Positions 51,950-60,704 of a stretch of DNA of 64,000 nucleotides are shown here, piece after piece. Position numbers and translations under genes: made by a program. The stretch spans positions 1 to 64,000 of the forward strand of contig NZ_JAPVLQ010000001.1 in NCBI RefSeq assembly GCF_027158005.1. Reading direction: 5' to 3'. Source of the DNA: Rhodococcus sp. H36-A4 (GTDB lineage Bacteria; Actinomycetota; Actinomycetes; Mycobacteriales; Mycobacteriaceae). A model generated the notes under the pieces. It was not told the DNA's origin. It saw nothing but the letters and a program-made list of their open reading frames with translations, and searched no databases. Position 1 is the first letter of the stretch. Every line of letters begins with the position of its first letter.

Positions 51950-53163
51950 AACGCCGCCCTGAACAGTTCAGCCATCTCATGGTGGGTGGCCGGGCGCGGG
52001 TTGGTCGACATGCATGCATCGCGTAGGGCGTTGGTTGCGAGCACGTCGATATCGTGCTCGCTGACCCCGATGTCGCCGAGGCCTTTGGGAACTCCGACTT
52101 GCCGCGCCAATCGCTCGACTCGCGCTGCGACAGCCAAGGCGGCTTCTTCCGCAGGTCCGCGAGCCTCGTCGAGTCCGAGACTGGTCGCGATGGCCACATA
52201 CGGTAGTGGATCGGCCTCGGCGTTGAACCTGATGACGTGCGGGAGAAGGACTCCGTTGATGACCCCGTGCGGGAGGTCCAGTAGCCCACCGACTTGGTGA
52301 CTCATCGCATGTGTCGCTCCGAGAATGGCATTGGTGAACGCCAGTCCGGCTTCGAGACTCGCCTGTGCCATCGACGTACGGGCAACGATGTCCGACGGCA
52401 CGTCCATCGTACGAGCGAGATGAGAGGTGACCATGGTGACCGCCCGCAGCGCGTGATGATCGGTGAGTTGATTGTGACCGAGCGAAACGAAGGCCTCGAT
52501 GCCGTGCGTCAACGCATCCAAACCTGTTGCTGCGTTGAGCCACTCGGGCATCGTAGTCAACAGACGAGGATCGATGACGGTGATGTCCGGAACCAACCCG
52601 CGGCCGAGGATGGTGATCTTCCTCGACCGTGCGGTATCGGTAACGATGCAGAATTGCGAGACATCGGCGCCGGTACCCGACGTCGTAGGGACCATCACGA
52701 GCGGCGGGATAGGGCGGGTGGCTCGATCCACTCCCTCGTAGTCGAGTATCGATCCACCATTGCCGGCGAGAACTGCGATCCCTTTGGCCGCGTCCATGAC
52801 CGAACCACCCCCGATGGCCACCAGGACGTCGCATTCGAACTCTTGATATGAGGCGTGTCCTGCTTCGATCTCGACGTCCTTGGGATTCGGCGTCAGAGCG
52901 CTCCAGGTAGTCGGTTCGAGGCCTTGGTCTTCGAGCAGTTGGATCAACTGGGCAACCCAGCCTGTCTCGATGAGCCCGGCGTCGGTGACCACCATCGGTC
53001 GCCTGGCCCCCAATCGAAGGGCCGAATGTGCCACTTCACCCAACGAGTCCTGTCCGAACACGATCTCGGGCGCATGGAACTTGAGGACTCTGGGTGTTTC
53101 CACCGAACTGCGATGTGAATGCAGATCGTGCAGCGCCTGACGTGTCGCTGCCGCTTCGATCAT
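51946..53163 (-). CDS. Iron-containing alcohol dehydrogenase (1,3-propanediol dehydrogenase-like)
   Basis: A 405-residue group III alcohol dehydrogenase. The NAD-binding GGGSVMDAAKGIAVL and the metal ligands in NAATGLDALTHGIEAF and GATHAMSHQVGGLLDLPHG are intact. ATG at 53163 is preferred: GAGG lies nine bases upstream. An in-frame TTG six codons earlier is less likely. It heads the adh-mnoS-mnoR unit, and a candidate operator lies about 112 bases upstream. In mycobacteria the gene in this position is annotated as a propanediol dehydrogenase; the true substrate here is not known. Confidence 0.9.
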   Translation of the reverse strand: MIEAAATRQALHDLHSHRSSVETPRVLKFHAPEIVFGQDSLGEVAHSALRLGARRPMVVTDAGLIETGWVAQLIQLLEDQGLEPTTWSALTPNPKDVEIEAGHASYQEFECDVLVAIGGGSVMDAAKGIAVLAGNGGSILDYEGVDRATRPIPPLVMVPTTSGTGADVSQFCIVTDTARSRKITILGRGLVPDITVIDPRLLTTMPEWLNAATGLDALTHGIEAFVSLGHNQLTDHHALRAVTMVTSHLARTMDVPSDIVARTSMAQASLEAGLAFTNAILGATHAMSHQVGGLLDLPHGVINGVLLPHVIRFNAEADPLPYVAIATSLGLDEARGPAEEAALAVAARVERLARQVGVPKGLGDIGVSEHDIDVLATNALRDACMSTNPRPATHHEMAELFRAAL

Positions 53164-53274
53164 CGCTTCTCGCCTCTGCAATGCCTGTCGTAACCGTGTC
53201 CGAATCGTATGTGATGCACGTTACAACCATACGAGTCGAAGAGCATCATCCCCACGGGCGCCAGGAGGGGTGCT

Positions 53275-53296
53275 GACCTGCCCGATCGGGTAGGTC
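53275..53296. promoter_or_regulatory. Candidate alcohol-response operator, copy A (upstream of iron ADH)
   Basis: A 22-base near-perfect palindrome, mismatched at only one pair, centred on CCCGATCGGG with GACCT and AGGTC at the ends. It lies 112-133 bases upstream of the iron alcohol dehydrogenase start and just past the VWA gene stop. The same core occurs upstream of mno. It is the best candidate binding site for the LuxR-type regulator encoded in this unit. Confidence 0.6.
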
Positions 53297-53311
53297 ACGG
53301 GCTTGCGTCGG

Positions 53312-54829
53312 TCAGGAAAGCGCATGCCCCAACTCTGCAGCCTGAGCAGTCAGCTGCTGACCGTCACGGGCCACGACCACGTGATCGCACATCCGCTCGT
53401 ACTCTCCCATCGAGCAGGACGCCTGATCCCAGTAGCGTCGTGATTCCGGAGTGATCCACGCCAACCGGTGCACCTTGGACCGGATCTTCTCGAGCTCGTC
53501 GATTCCGGGCGGTCGACCGTTGCACCGACCGTCTCCGACGATGATGACAGCAGTGCGCTTGTTCAGAACATCGCCGTACTCGGCGAGCAGATTCGCGAAA
53601 GTCTTACCGTAATCGCTGCTCGCTTCGAGATCGAGACGCTCGTCGGCCAACACTGCTGCCAATGCACCATCGCCGGTGCTACCGAGCAGTGTGGTGGTCA
53701 CATCTACCGGCGAATCGACGAAACCCATCACGGTGCACCGATGGGCCCTCCTGTGCATGGCTTGTGCGAGCCGCAGCGTGAACGCCGTGATCGGCCTGAC
53801 CGACAGCGACACATCTGCCAAAACCAACAGCCGGACCTTGTCCGACACCGGCGTTCTGGTCACCAAGTGAAACGGGATGCCATCGGTCCCCAGACTCGCT
53901 CTGACTGTCCGACGCATGTCGAGGGGCCCTCGCGAATGCTCCCGAGGCCTCGGACGTGGCTTGCCTCGCATCCGACGAAGCACCTCGTGGCTTGCCCGAT
54001 CGATCTCGGCGTGACGCTCGGTGGCACGATCGGCCACGCCCAACGGGTCGGGCGTGGACATGGTCCCGGTCAGCTCGGCGAGCGCAGCTACGAAAGCTTC
54101 GACCGCGTCGGTGATTTTGTCGAGTTGCGCCGCCGACAACGGGCCCGAGTCGGTACCGTCGCCGTAAACGCTGCGCGGGTCGTAGGCGTCGAACCACGCC
54201 AGAATGCTCGCCGGATCGTCCCAACTGAGCGTCCCCGCCACGGCACCGCTGGTACTCGACGCCAACTCCCCCGCGGCAGTCGATCCAGAGCGCTCGAGAT
54301 CGACGGTGTACGTCACACCCCTTCTACCCATGTCACCATCGGTGTCGACCGAAAGGTCATGATCCTCGGAGGACAGGCTGATGTCGTCATCGTCCTTGTG
54401 CGGATTGAAGCCCTTGTCCGCTTCCGGGGCGTCGAGAAGATCACCGATTTCCACTGCTCGCTCGTTGTACTCGGCGTACTTCGCCGCTTCCTGATCCGCG
54501 CCGACATCGAGATCACTCGGCAACCCACCGGCCACCTGCGCACCCAGCGCTCGACGGGCCGACTCCGTCGCGGACCCTCGGGCGACGAGGAACAGCGAAT
54601 CGAACGCCCGATCGAAACCCACCTGCTCGTGCGCATATTTTGCGCACGTAGCCCGAAGAGCCGCACGAAGAACGGTGAGGTCGCGGGCTCCTACCAGGCC
54701 GAGGACGCGTCGAACTTCGATCACTTCGGCTGGAGAGGAGGCGACGCTGTTGACCCGCAACGTACGTCCGAACACCGCCGACAGTACATCCAACACAATC
54801 GACGGTGAAAATGTCGGTGCACCAGTCAT
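53312..54829 (-). CDS. VWA-domain (CoxE-like) protein, partner of MoxR ATPase
   Basis: A 505-residue protein with a C-terminal von Willebrand A domain. The metal-site motif starts at Asp339 in VLADVSLSVRP (DxSxS), and VGDGRCNGRPPG comes later. An acidic, low-complexity stretch (DDDDISLSSEDHDLSVDTDG) sits in the middle. MoxR-VWA pairs are known to act as AAA+ chaperone modules that activate or metallate enzymes. The ATG overlaps the MoxR gene stop (ATGA). Next to mno and an iron alcohol dehydrogenase, it may serve one of these (inference). Confidence 0.9.
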   Translation of the reverse strand: MTGAPTFSPSIVLDVLSAVFGRTLRVNSVASSPAEVIEVRRVLGLVGARDLTVLRAALRATCAKYAHEQVGFDRAFDSLFLVARGSATESARRALGAQVAGGLPSDLDVGADQEAAKYAEYNERAVEIGDLLDAPEADKGFNPHKDDDDISLSSEDHDLSVDTDGDMGRRGVTYTVDLERSGSTAAGELASSTSGAVAGTLSWDDPASILAWFDAYDPRSVYGDGTDSGPLSAAQLDKITDAVEAFVAALAELTGTMSTPDPLGVADRATERHAEIDRASHEVLRRMRGKPRPRPREHSRGPLDMRRTVRASLGTDGIPFHLVTRTPVSDKVRLLVLADVSLSVRPITAFTLRLAQAMHRRAHRCTVMGFVDSPVDVTTTLLGSTGDGALAAVLADERLDLEASSDYGKTFANLLAEYGDVLNKRTAVIIVGDGRCNGRPPGIDELEKIRSKVHRLAWITPESRRYWDQASCSMGEYERMCDHVVVARDGQQLTAQAAELGHALS

Positions 54830-55869
54830 TTTCGTATCCCGATGCCGCCCTTTTCGCGGCCACCATGGCCACGGAAAGCGGAGGCGGTGGTATTCATCGG
54901 TGCTCCGAGTGAGCTCTCAGCAGTCGTGAGCTTGTCCGGCACAGCCCCTGCGAGCGCCAGTTTCATATCGGAGGAATATTTGACGAGGGCGGCAAGCAAG
55001 TACTTCTTGGTTTCTTCGGTATGACCGAGAACGGCTGCTATCCGAGCAGCGTCGATGACCTCCGAGATGGAGGGGCTCTTGCGCAACGGGAGTTCGCGCA
55101 GCTCGGCGGCCAAAGCCACGACGTCGGCGGCAACCTTCACCGGCACTTCGGGGGCGCGGGCCGTGACGATCTCCCGCTCTCGCTGCGGCGTCGGGTAGTC
55201 GAGATGAAAGTGCAAGCAGCGACGCTTGAGCGCAGAGGAAAGTTCGCGAGTATCGTTGGAGGTCAATATGACCCACGGGTCACTACGGGCTGTGAAGGTG
55301 CCCACTTCGGGAATGGTGACCTGCTTTTCGGCCAGAACCTCGAGCAGCAGCGCTTCCATCGATTCCTCGGTGCGGTCGACCTCGTCGACAAGGAGCACCA
55401 CCGGTTCCTCGGACAGCACGGACTCGAGCAACGGTCGAACGGCGAGGAATGCCTCGGAATACAGACCGAAGTCTCTGGCTGCCAGCAACTTCGACGCTTC
55501 GTCGATGTCGGTGATGTGTTCGGTCAGCGCGCCGATATGCTCGCGCAGCATCTGCACGTGCAGGAGCTGCTTGGCATAATCCCATTCGTACAGGGCTCGG
55601 TTGTCATCGAGGCCCTCGTAGCACTGGAGCCGTACGAGTTTGCGCCCGCTCGCCGCCGCGAGCGACTTCGCCAATTCCGTCTTTCCCACGCCCGCTGGGC
55701 CTTCCAGCAGCAATGGACGATCCAAGGCGGTCGCCAGATGAACTACGGTGGCGAGATCGTCATCGGCGATGTAGTTCTGCTCGCCCAATGCTCGTTGTAG
55801 ATCCGTCGCGTCGACGAATCGGACGGTCCCCTCGTCGTCGTCGTTATGCACTGTCGACAACCTTGTCAT
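54826..55869 (-). CDS. MoxR-family AAA+ ATPase
   Basis: A 347-residue AAA+ ATPase. Walker A is at 57-64 (GPAGVGKT), Walker B at about 156-162 (VVLLVDEVD), sensor 1 in WVILTSNDTRELSSALKRRC, and the C-terminal lid in LRKSPSISEVIDAARIA. ATG at 55869 is preceded by AAGGA and gives a normal length; the upstream in-frame start has no such signal. The gene follows mno after a strong hairpin and is coupled to the VWA gene. Confidence 0.92.
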   Translation of the reverse strand: MTRLSTVHNDDDEGTVRFVDATDLQRALGEQNYIADDDLATVVHLATALDRPLLLEGPAGVGKTELAKSLAAASGRKLVRLQCYEGLDDNRALYEWDYAKQLLHVQMLREHIGALTEHITDIDEASKLLAARDFGLYSEAFLAVRPLLESVLSEEPVVLLVDEVDRTEESMEALLLEVLAEKQVTIPEVGTFTARSDPWVILTSNDTRELSSALKRRCLHFHLDYPTPQREREIVTARAPEVPVKVAADVVALAAELRELPLRKSPSISEVIDAARIAAVLGHTEETKKYLLAALVKYSSDMKLALAGAVPDKLTTAESSLGAPMNTTASAFRGHGGREKGGIGIRK

Positions 55870-55917
55870 TGGTGTCCTTCTCGTAGTTGTGGCCCGAACG
55901 ACCGCGTTCCTGCCGAC

Positions 55918-55949
55918 GTGGTCGGGTGCACGTGGGTGCACCCGACCAC
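55918..55949. terminator. Strong hairpin between mno and the MoxR gene
   Basis: A perfect 14-bp inverted repeat, GTGGTCGGGTGCAC (55918-55931) and its complement (55936-55949), with only a four-base loop. It lies 27 bases after the mno stop and about 50 bases before the MoxR start. It probably terminates or attenuates the mno transcript, or stabilises its 3' end, so that mno is made in excess over its helper proteins. Confidence 0.7.
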
Positions 55950-55975
55950 ACCGACAGCACGTTGGAGACTGCCGA

Positions 55976-57247
55976 CTAGTAGGACTCGTTGATGGCGTGT
56001 GAGATCACCGGGAGCATGGACTCGACGGTGACTTCCCGCGGATTGCCCGGTGTGCACCAGTCGTCCTGGACATGCTCGGAGATCTTCAGTACCGACTTCT
56101 CGTCGCCCTTGATCACGTCGCCCTTGCCTGCGTATTTGCCGGTGTTCATCCGGTTCTTGCCGTAGGTTGCCGATCGGATGGAGCCGAAGTTGTCGGGAAT
56201 ACCGACATCCTTGGCGAGTCGAATCGCGGCCTCGACAGCGGCGTCGGCAGCCTGAACGGTAGTCATGTTCTTGGTGTCGACGCCCATGGCTACGGCAATC
56301 TCGGCGTAGCGCTTGTAGCGAGAAGGCAGGTTGTATTCCCACACCCGCGGCAGGGCGATGGCATTGTTCAGTCCATGCGCGCTGTCGTAGAAGGCGCTGA
56401 TGGCGTGCGAGATAGAGTGGATGACGCCGAGTCCGCCGGAGTTGAACGCCTGAGTCGCAATGTACTGGGCGTTCATCATGCCCTCGCGAGCCTTCAGATT
56501 GCCCGGGTCGTACACGGCCTCGCGAAGATGCTTGGACACCAAGCCGATCGAGTAGATGGCATTACCCAGTGAGGGTGCGAAGTCCAGACGTGACACGTAC
56601 GGCTCGGCGCCGTGAGCGAGGACGTCGAATCCGCAGAATGCCGTCCACTGTTGCGGGCAGGTGTAATACAGGAGCGGATCATCGAGTGCCAGAGTCGGAG
56701 TCGACGCCTCGTCGAAAGCAAGCCACTTGTGCGGCTTGTCCATATTGGAGGTATCGGTGATCACGTAGGCCCAGGAAGTCTCCGAACCGGTTCCGGCCGT
56801 GGTGGATACGGCGATATGCGGCGGATTCTGCTTGTTCGTGGACTTGGAGAATCCTTCGAACTCGTTGATGTTTCGGCCGTCATGAGCGACGACGACGCGG
56901 ATGCCCTTGGCTGCGTCGTGGCTGGAGCCACCACCTACGGAGATGACGCTGTCGCACTTTTCCTTCTGATACAGAGCGGCACCATCCATGACGTTGTAGT
57001 CCTTGGGGTTGCTCTCTATCTTGTCGTAGAGGACAACCTCGACGCCCTGGTATTCGATCTTGCCGATCAGTTCCTCGATGATTCCGGATCCGCGAAGTCC
57101 GGTGGTAACAAGCAAGGCGCGCTTGAATCCAAGCTCTTTGGCCTCGACACCGAGCATGTCGTGGGCACCGACTCCCAGCTTGGCGCGGGGCAGTGGGTGG
57201 AACTCCTTGATCGGAAACTCCCAGATCTGGTTGAGCTCGATTGCCAT
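55976..57247 (-). CDS. mno: NDMA-dependent methanol dehydrogenase (mycofactocin-dependent)
   Basis: A 423-residue group III alcohol dehydrogenase that oxidises methanol and other small alcohols with a tightly bound nicotinamide, reoxidised in vivo by mycofactocin. The nucleotide motif GGGSSHDAAKG is at 105-115, AVSTTAGTGSETSWAY comes next, and metal-ligand histidines lie in HSISHAISAFYDSAHGLNNA. The sequence is very close to the Rhodococcus/Mycobacterium Mno (ThcE-like) enzymes as I know them. The ATG at 57247 follows GAGGAG with a six-base spacer. It shares a 251-base divergent region with kshB. Confidence 0.94.
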   Translation of the reverse strand: MAIELNQIWEFPIKEFHPLPRAKLGVGAHDMLGVEAKELGFKRALLVTTGLRGSGIIEELIGKIEYQGVEVVLYDKIESNPKDYNVMDGAALYQKEKCDSVISVGGGSSHDAAKGIRVVVAHDGRNINEFEGFSKSTNKQNPPHIAVSTTAGTGSETSWAYVITDTSNMDKPHKWLAFDEASTPTLALDDPLLYYTCPQQWTAFCGFDVLAHGAEPYVSRLDFAPSLGNAIYSIGLVSKHLREAVYDPGNLKAREGMMNAQYIATQAFNSGGLGVIHSISHAISAFYDSAHGLNNAIALPRVWEYNLPSRYKRYAEIAVAMGVDTKNMTTVQAADAAVEAAIRLAKDVGIPDNFGSIRSATYGKNRMNTGKYAGKGDVIKGDEKSVLKISEHVQDDWCTPGNPREVTVESMLPVISHAINESY

Positions 57248-57376
57248 CGGTATCTCCTCGGTGTGGATGGATTGCGTGGACACCGGCTGTGATCGGCGTC
57301 TCACTGATGGCAACTCTGTCGGCCGGGAGGCGGTCTGTGAACAGATACCGACGCGAACCCTGCCTTCGCCGGAGGT

Positions 57377-57398
57377 GAACTATCCGATCGGGTAGGTC
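57377..57398. promoter_or_regulatory. Candidate alcohol-response operator, copy B (upstream of mno)
   Basis: A degenerate 22-base palindrome that shares CCGATCGGGTAGGTC with copy A at 53275-53296. It lies 130-151 bases upstream of the mno start, a similar distance and the same orientation as copy A relative to its gene. Two copies at the two alcohol dehydrogenase genes, and none seen elsewhere in the window, support a shared regulator. Confidence 0.6.
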
Positions 57399-57461
57399 CC
57401 GGTGCTGCACGGCCGAACAGGACAGGCGAAGATCGACAGAAGCGAGACGAGATGGCTAAAC

Positions 57462-57475
57462 TAGAACACGTTACA
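57462..57475. promoter_or_regulatory. KstR box upstream of kshB
   Basis: TAGAACACGTTACA matches the KstR consensus TnnAACnnGTTnnA at every fixed position. It lies 24-37 bases upstream of the kshB ATG, where the TetR-type repressor KstR would block transcription until cholesterol-derived acyl-CoA is present. Confidence 0.8.
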
Positions 57476-57498
57476 ATTGATCGAGAGGACACCACCGA

Positions 57499-58554
57499 AT
57501 GACGACAGTCGACGTGCCCCACGGCTCCAGATCCGTACTGCTCACGGTGGCGGATGTAATCGAAGAATCGGCCGATGCGCGGTCGATCGTCTTCGATATC
57601 CCCGAAGACGCCAAGGACAAATTCACCTACAAGCCCGGGCAGTTCCTCACCCTGCGTATTCCGAGCGACCGGACCGGCTCGGTCGCTCGGTGCTACTCCC
57701 TGGCGAGCTCACCGCACCGCGACGCCCGCCCCAAGGTGACGATCAAGCGCACGTCCGACGGTTACGGGTCCAACTGGGTATGCGACAACGTGAAGGCCGG
57801 CGACACCATCGAGGTGCTCCCGCCGTCGGGACGGTTCACCCCGGCAGATCTGGACGACGACTTCCTGCTGTTCGGCGCAGGATCGGGAATCACTCCGGTG
57901 ATCTCGATTTTGAAGTCCGCGCTGGGAGAGGGCACCGGGAAGGTGTTCCTTTTCTACGCCAATCGCGACGGGGACTCGGTCATCTTCGCCGAAGAACTTC
58001 GTGCTCTCGCAACCGAATATCCCCGCCGACTCGTGGTCGTGCACTGGCTCGAATCACTACAGGGCATTCCGACGGTCGATCAGCTGGCAACATTCGCGAC
58101 ACCGTTCCGCGAGTACCGCGCGTTCATGTGTGGGCCCGCGCCCTTCATGGACGCAGTGCACAAGGCGCTCTCCTCGGGCGGGTTCCCCCGCGAGAACGTG
58201 CACAGCGAGGTGTTCTTGTCCCTCGCCGGGGATCCGTTCACCGACGCCCCCGAGATCGAACTGACCGACGATGACACTGCGTCGGCCGCGACCGTCGAGG
58301 TCGAACTCGACGGCGAAACTCATACCCTCTCGTGGCCACGGAAGCAGACACTGGTGGACGTGATGCTGGCCGGCGGACTCGACGTCCCGTACTCCTGCAG
58401 AGAGGGCGAATGCGGATCCTGCGCGTGCACCCTCTCCGTCGGCGAAGTGACGATGGACAACTGCGAGGTCCTCGACGACGAGGACATAGCCGAGGGCTTG
58501 ATCCTCGGTTGCCAAGCTCACCCGGTCAGCGACCACCTTGAAATCGAGTTCTGA
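57499..58554 (+). CDS. kshB: 3-ketosteroid-9-alpha-monooxygenase ferredoxin reductase KshB
   Basis: A 351-residue electron-transfer protein for the Rieske oxygenase KshA, which opens the steroid B ring together with KstD. The FAD motif RCYS is at 64-67, the NAD-binding GAGSGITP at 126-133, and a C-terminal plant-type [2Fe-2S] domain has Cys300, 305, 308 and 338. A KstR box precedes it. The ATG at 57499 follows GAGAGGA. KshA is not in the window. A related role as the reductase of another Rieske system is possible, but the KstR box favours KshB. Confidence 0.9.
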   Translation: MTTVDVPHGSRSVLLTVADVIEESADARSIVFDIPEDAKDKFTYKPGQFLTLRIPSDRTGSVARCYSLASSPHRDARPKVTIKRTSDGYGSNWVCDNVKAGDTIEVLPPSGRFTPADLDDDFLLFGAGSGITPVISILKSALGEGTGKVFLFYANRDGDSVIFAEELRALATEYPRRLVVVHWLESLQGIPTVDQLATFATPFREYRAFMCGPAPFMDAVHKALSSGGFPRENVHSEVFLSLAGDPFTDAPEIELTDDDTASAATVEVELDGETHTLSWPRKQTLVDVMLAGGLDVPYSCREGECGSCACTLSVGEVTMDNCEVLDDEDIAEGLILGCQAHPVSDHLEIEF

Positions 58555-58583
58555 CGCCGGAAGAAATGTCAGCGCTGGGGAAG

Positions 58584-59867
58584 CTACCGAGGCCCGCTTT
58601 CGCGCCGTGAGGCGATGCCGAATCCGACGGCCGAGATCAAGGCCAGCAAGATCACGAATCCGCCGTACACGAGGGCAGTCCGCTCCAAGCCGAAGATGTG
58701 TACGGCGAATCCTCCGACGACGGCGGGCAGACTGAATGCCAGGTAGCTGATGGCGAAGGTCGTGGCGAACATGCTTCCGCGATCGGCTGCGGGGACGAGA
58801 GCTCCGAGCGTGCGCATGGCTCCGAGAAATGCGCTGCCCCACCCTGCACCTGCGACGGCGGTGCCGATGAAGTAGAGCGCGACTGTCGAGGTGCTCACTG
58901 CGAGAAGGGAGATCGCCACGCCGGTTGCCAAGACGAGGGCACCGGCGATCATGACGGTGCGCGGTGGGCGATGTCGTACGGATGCCGCTGCCAGGGATCC
59001 GGAGAAGAAAAGCGCGAAGCTTTCGAGTCCGCCGACGATGTGATTGTCGATTCCGAAGACCGATCGGATGATCGACGATCCGAGGGAGAGGTGAAATCCG
59101 CCCAAGGACCACGTTGCGACGAGCGCAGGAACGATGAGCAGGAATGGTGTCCTGATGTCGGCTGGTATTGCCATCTTCGGGAGCACCAAATGTGCAAGAT
59201 GCCGCTTCGAGTCCACTCCTCGGAGCGCGGAGGTTTCGGGTAGGAACGCGAGGGCGACAGTGAGAATCACCAGAACTCCGATGAGCATGGCGTACACGAG
59301 GACCGTCGGGGCAGGGGCGAGTTGCACCAACAGTCCGGCGCCGAGCGCGCCCGAGGCCAAACCCAGTGAGGGTGCGACGCTGTTCACGAGCGGACCCGAG
59401 GTGTTCGACGGCTGGAGATCGACCACTGCTGCATTCATCGCACCGATCGCAGCGCCCGCGGCGAGTCCTTGCACGATGCGCGCAGCGATCAGACCTGACA
59501 CGCCGTCGGCCACGATGAAGAGCAGCAGGCTGACCACCAGAAGAGCGATCGAACCCACCAGAATGGGCTTTCGCCCAACGTGGTCGGACAGACCTCCGAC
59601 GGTGAGCAGAGCTGCGAGCAGCGCCAACGCGTAGACCGCGAAAACCACGGTCAATGTCGTCGATGAGAAGTTCCAGTTGCTCTGGTAGATCGGGTAGAGC
59701 GGGGACGGTGCTGCCGACGACGCCATTGTTACGAGGTAGGTCAGTCCGACGACCCAGAACGCGACACCGTACGGCAGTCGACGCTGCATCCGGGCGCGAG
59801 GGGGAAAGGCGATCTTCGACTCGACGCTGACCACGTAGGTCCCTACTTCCGCTAATGCGACGATCAT
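58584..59867 (-). CDS. Major facilitator superfamily transporter
   Basis: A 427-residue membrane protein with about 12 hydrophobic helices. The MFS loop motif between helices 2 and 3 is visible (GGLSDHVGRKPIL), and the first helix is preceded by MQRRLPYGVAFWVVGLTYLV. The start is uncertain: neither ATG at 59867 nor the in-frame ATG at 59789 has a good ribosome binding site, and the second gives a more usual short N terminus. It lies 58 bases after the racemase-like gene in the same direction and converges with kshB. The substrate is unknown; drug or metabolite export is typical. Confidence 0.83.
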   Translation of the reverse strand: MIVALAEVGTYVVSVESKIAFPPRARMQRRLPYGVAFWVVGLTYLVTMASSAAPSPLYPIYQSNWNFSSTTLTVVFAVYALALLAALLTVGGLSDHVGRKPILVGSIALLVVSLLLFIVADGVSGLIAARIVQGLAAGAAIGAMNAAVVDLQPSNTSGPLVNSVAPSLGLASGALGAGLLVQLAPAPTVLVYAMLIGVLVILTVALAFLPETSALRGVDSKRHLAHLVLPKMAIPADIRTPFLLIVPALVATWSLGGFHLSLGSSIIRSVFGIDNHIVGGLESFALFFSGSLAAASVRHRPPRTVMIAGALVLATGVAISLLAVSTSTVALYFIGTAVAGAGWGSAFLGAMRTLGALVPAADRGSMFATTFAISYLAFSLPAVVGGFAVHIFGLERTALVYGGFVILLALISAVGFGIASRRESGPR

Positions 59868-59925
59868 TGCTTTAACTAACGGTATACCTGCCTGGTCTCC
59901 GGTGCCGAAAGCGCGGCCCGCCCGC

Positions 59926-60696
59926 TCACTGGTGGATCGACAGTTCGCTCAGCAACCGGCCTTCGCGGTGCGCAAGCGCACTGGCCGGAAGCTCACCTGC
60001 CCGGCCGCTGAGGAACACTGTCAGCTCACTCGACCCGGCAGCAAAGTCACCCGCCGAGTCGATCCGCCGAAGCGTCTGCCGGGCAACGGCTTCGGCGCTG
60101 TCGAACAGGCGCACGTTCTCCGGCAACAGAGAAGCGATCTCGTTCGATACCAACGGATAGTGGGTGCATCCGAGAACTACGGCATCGACATGTTCCGGCG
60201 TGGCACCGACCGCAGCACGGATCGCCGCGGAGATCGCCTCCGTGTCGCCCCGGTCGATGGAATCCGCGAGACCGTGACACGCGACCGAAGTGACGGACCG
60301 ACCCGTCGCGAACTCCTCGATCAACCGCGCTTGGTACGCACTGGCCGTCGTTGCAGCCGTTGCCCAAATCGCGATCCGATCACTTGCTGCCGCAGCGGGT
60401 TTGATCGCTGGGACGGTGCCGATCACCGGAATCGCGTCACCGAGGTGGCGACGGACGTGCGCCAATGCCGTCACACTCGCGGTGTTGCACGGCAACACGA
60501 TTACCTCTGCTCCCGATGACACAGCGCGATCGGCAGCATTCACCACGCGATCGATCACCCACGCGTCCGGCTTCGGGCCCCATGGGGCCCCGTCTGGATC
60601 CATCAGCAGAATCAGATCGAGCTCGGGACGCAGTTCCCTCAAGTGTGCAGCCGTCGGCAACAGGCCGAGCCCCGAGTCGATCAAACCGATCATCAC
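59926..60696 (-). CDS. Glutamate racemase-like (Asp/Glu racemase family) protein
   Basis: A 256-residue protein with both catalytic cysteines of the MurI fold: Cys70 in VLPCNTASVTAL and Cys177 in VLGCTHYPLV. The N-terminal LIDSGLGLL replaces the usual FDSGVGGL of MurI. It could make D-glutamate for peptidoglycan, but its place eight bases after metB suggests a specialised paralogue rather than the housekeeping murI. The start is GTG at 60696 or the directly following ATG. Confidence 0.82.
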   Translation of the reverse strand: MMIGLIDSGLGLLPTAAHLRELRPELDLILLMDPDGAPWGPKPDAWVIDRVVNAADRAVSSGAEVIVLPCNTASVTALAHVRRHLGDAIPVIGTVPAIKPAAAASDRIAIWATAATTASAYQARLIEEFATGRSVTSVACHGLADSIDRGDTEAISAAIRAAVGATPEHVDAVVLGCTHYPLVSNEIASLLPENVRLFDSAEAVARQTLRRIDSAGDFAAGSSELTVFLSGRAGELPASALAHREGRLLSELSIHQ

Positions 60697-60704
60697 TGCG
60701 TGTG

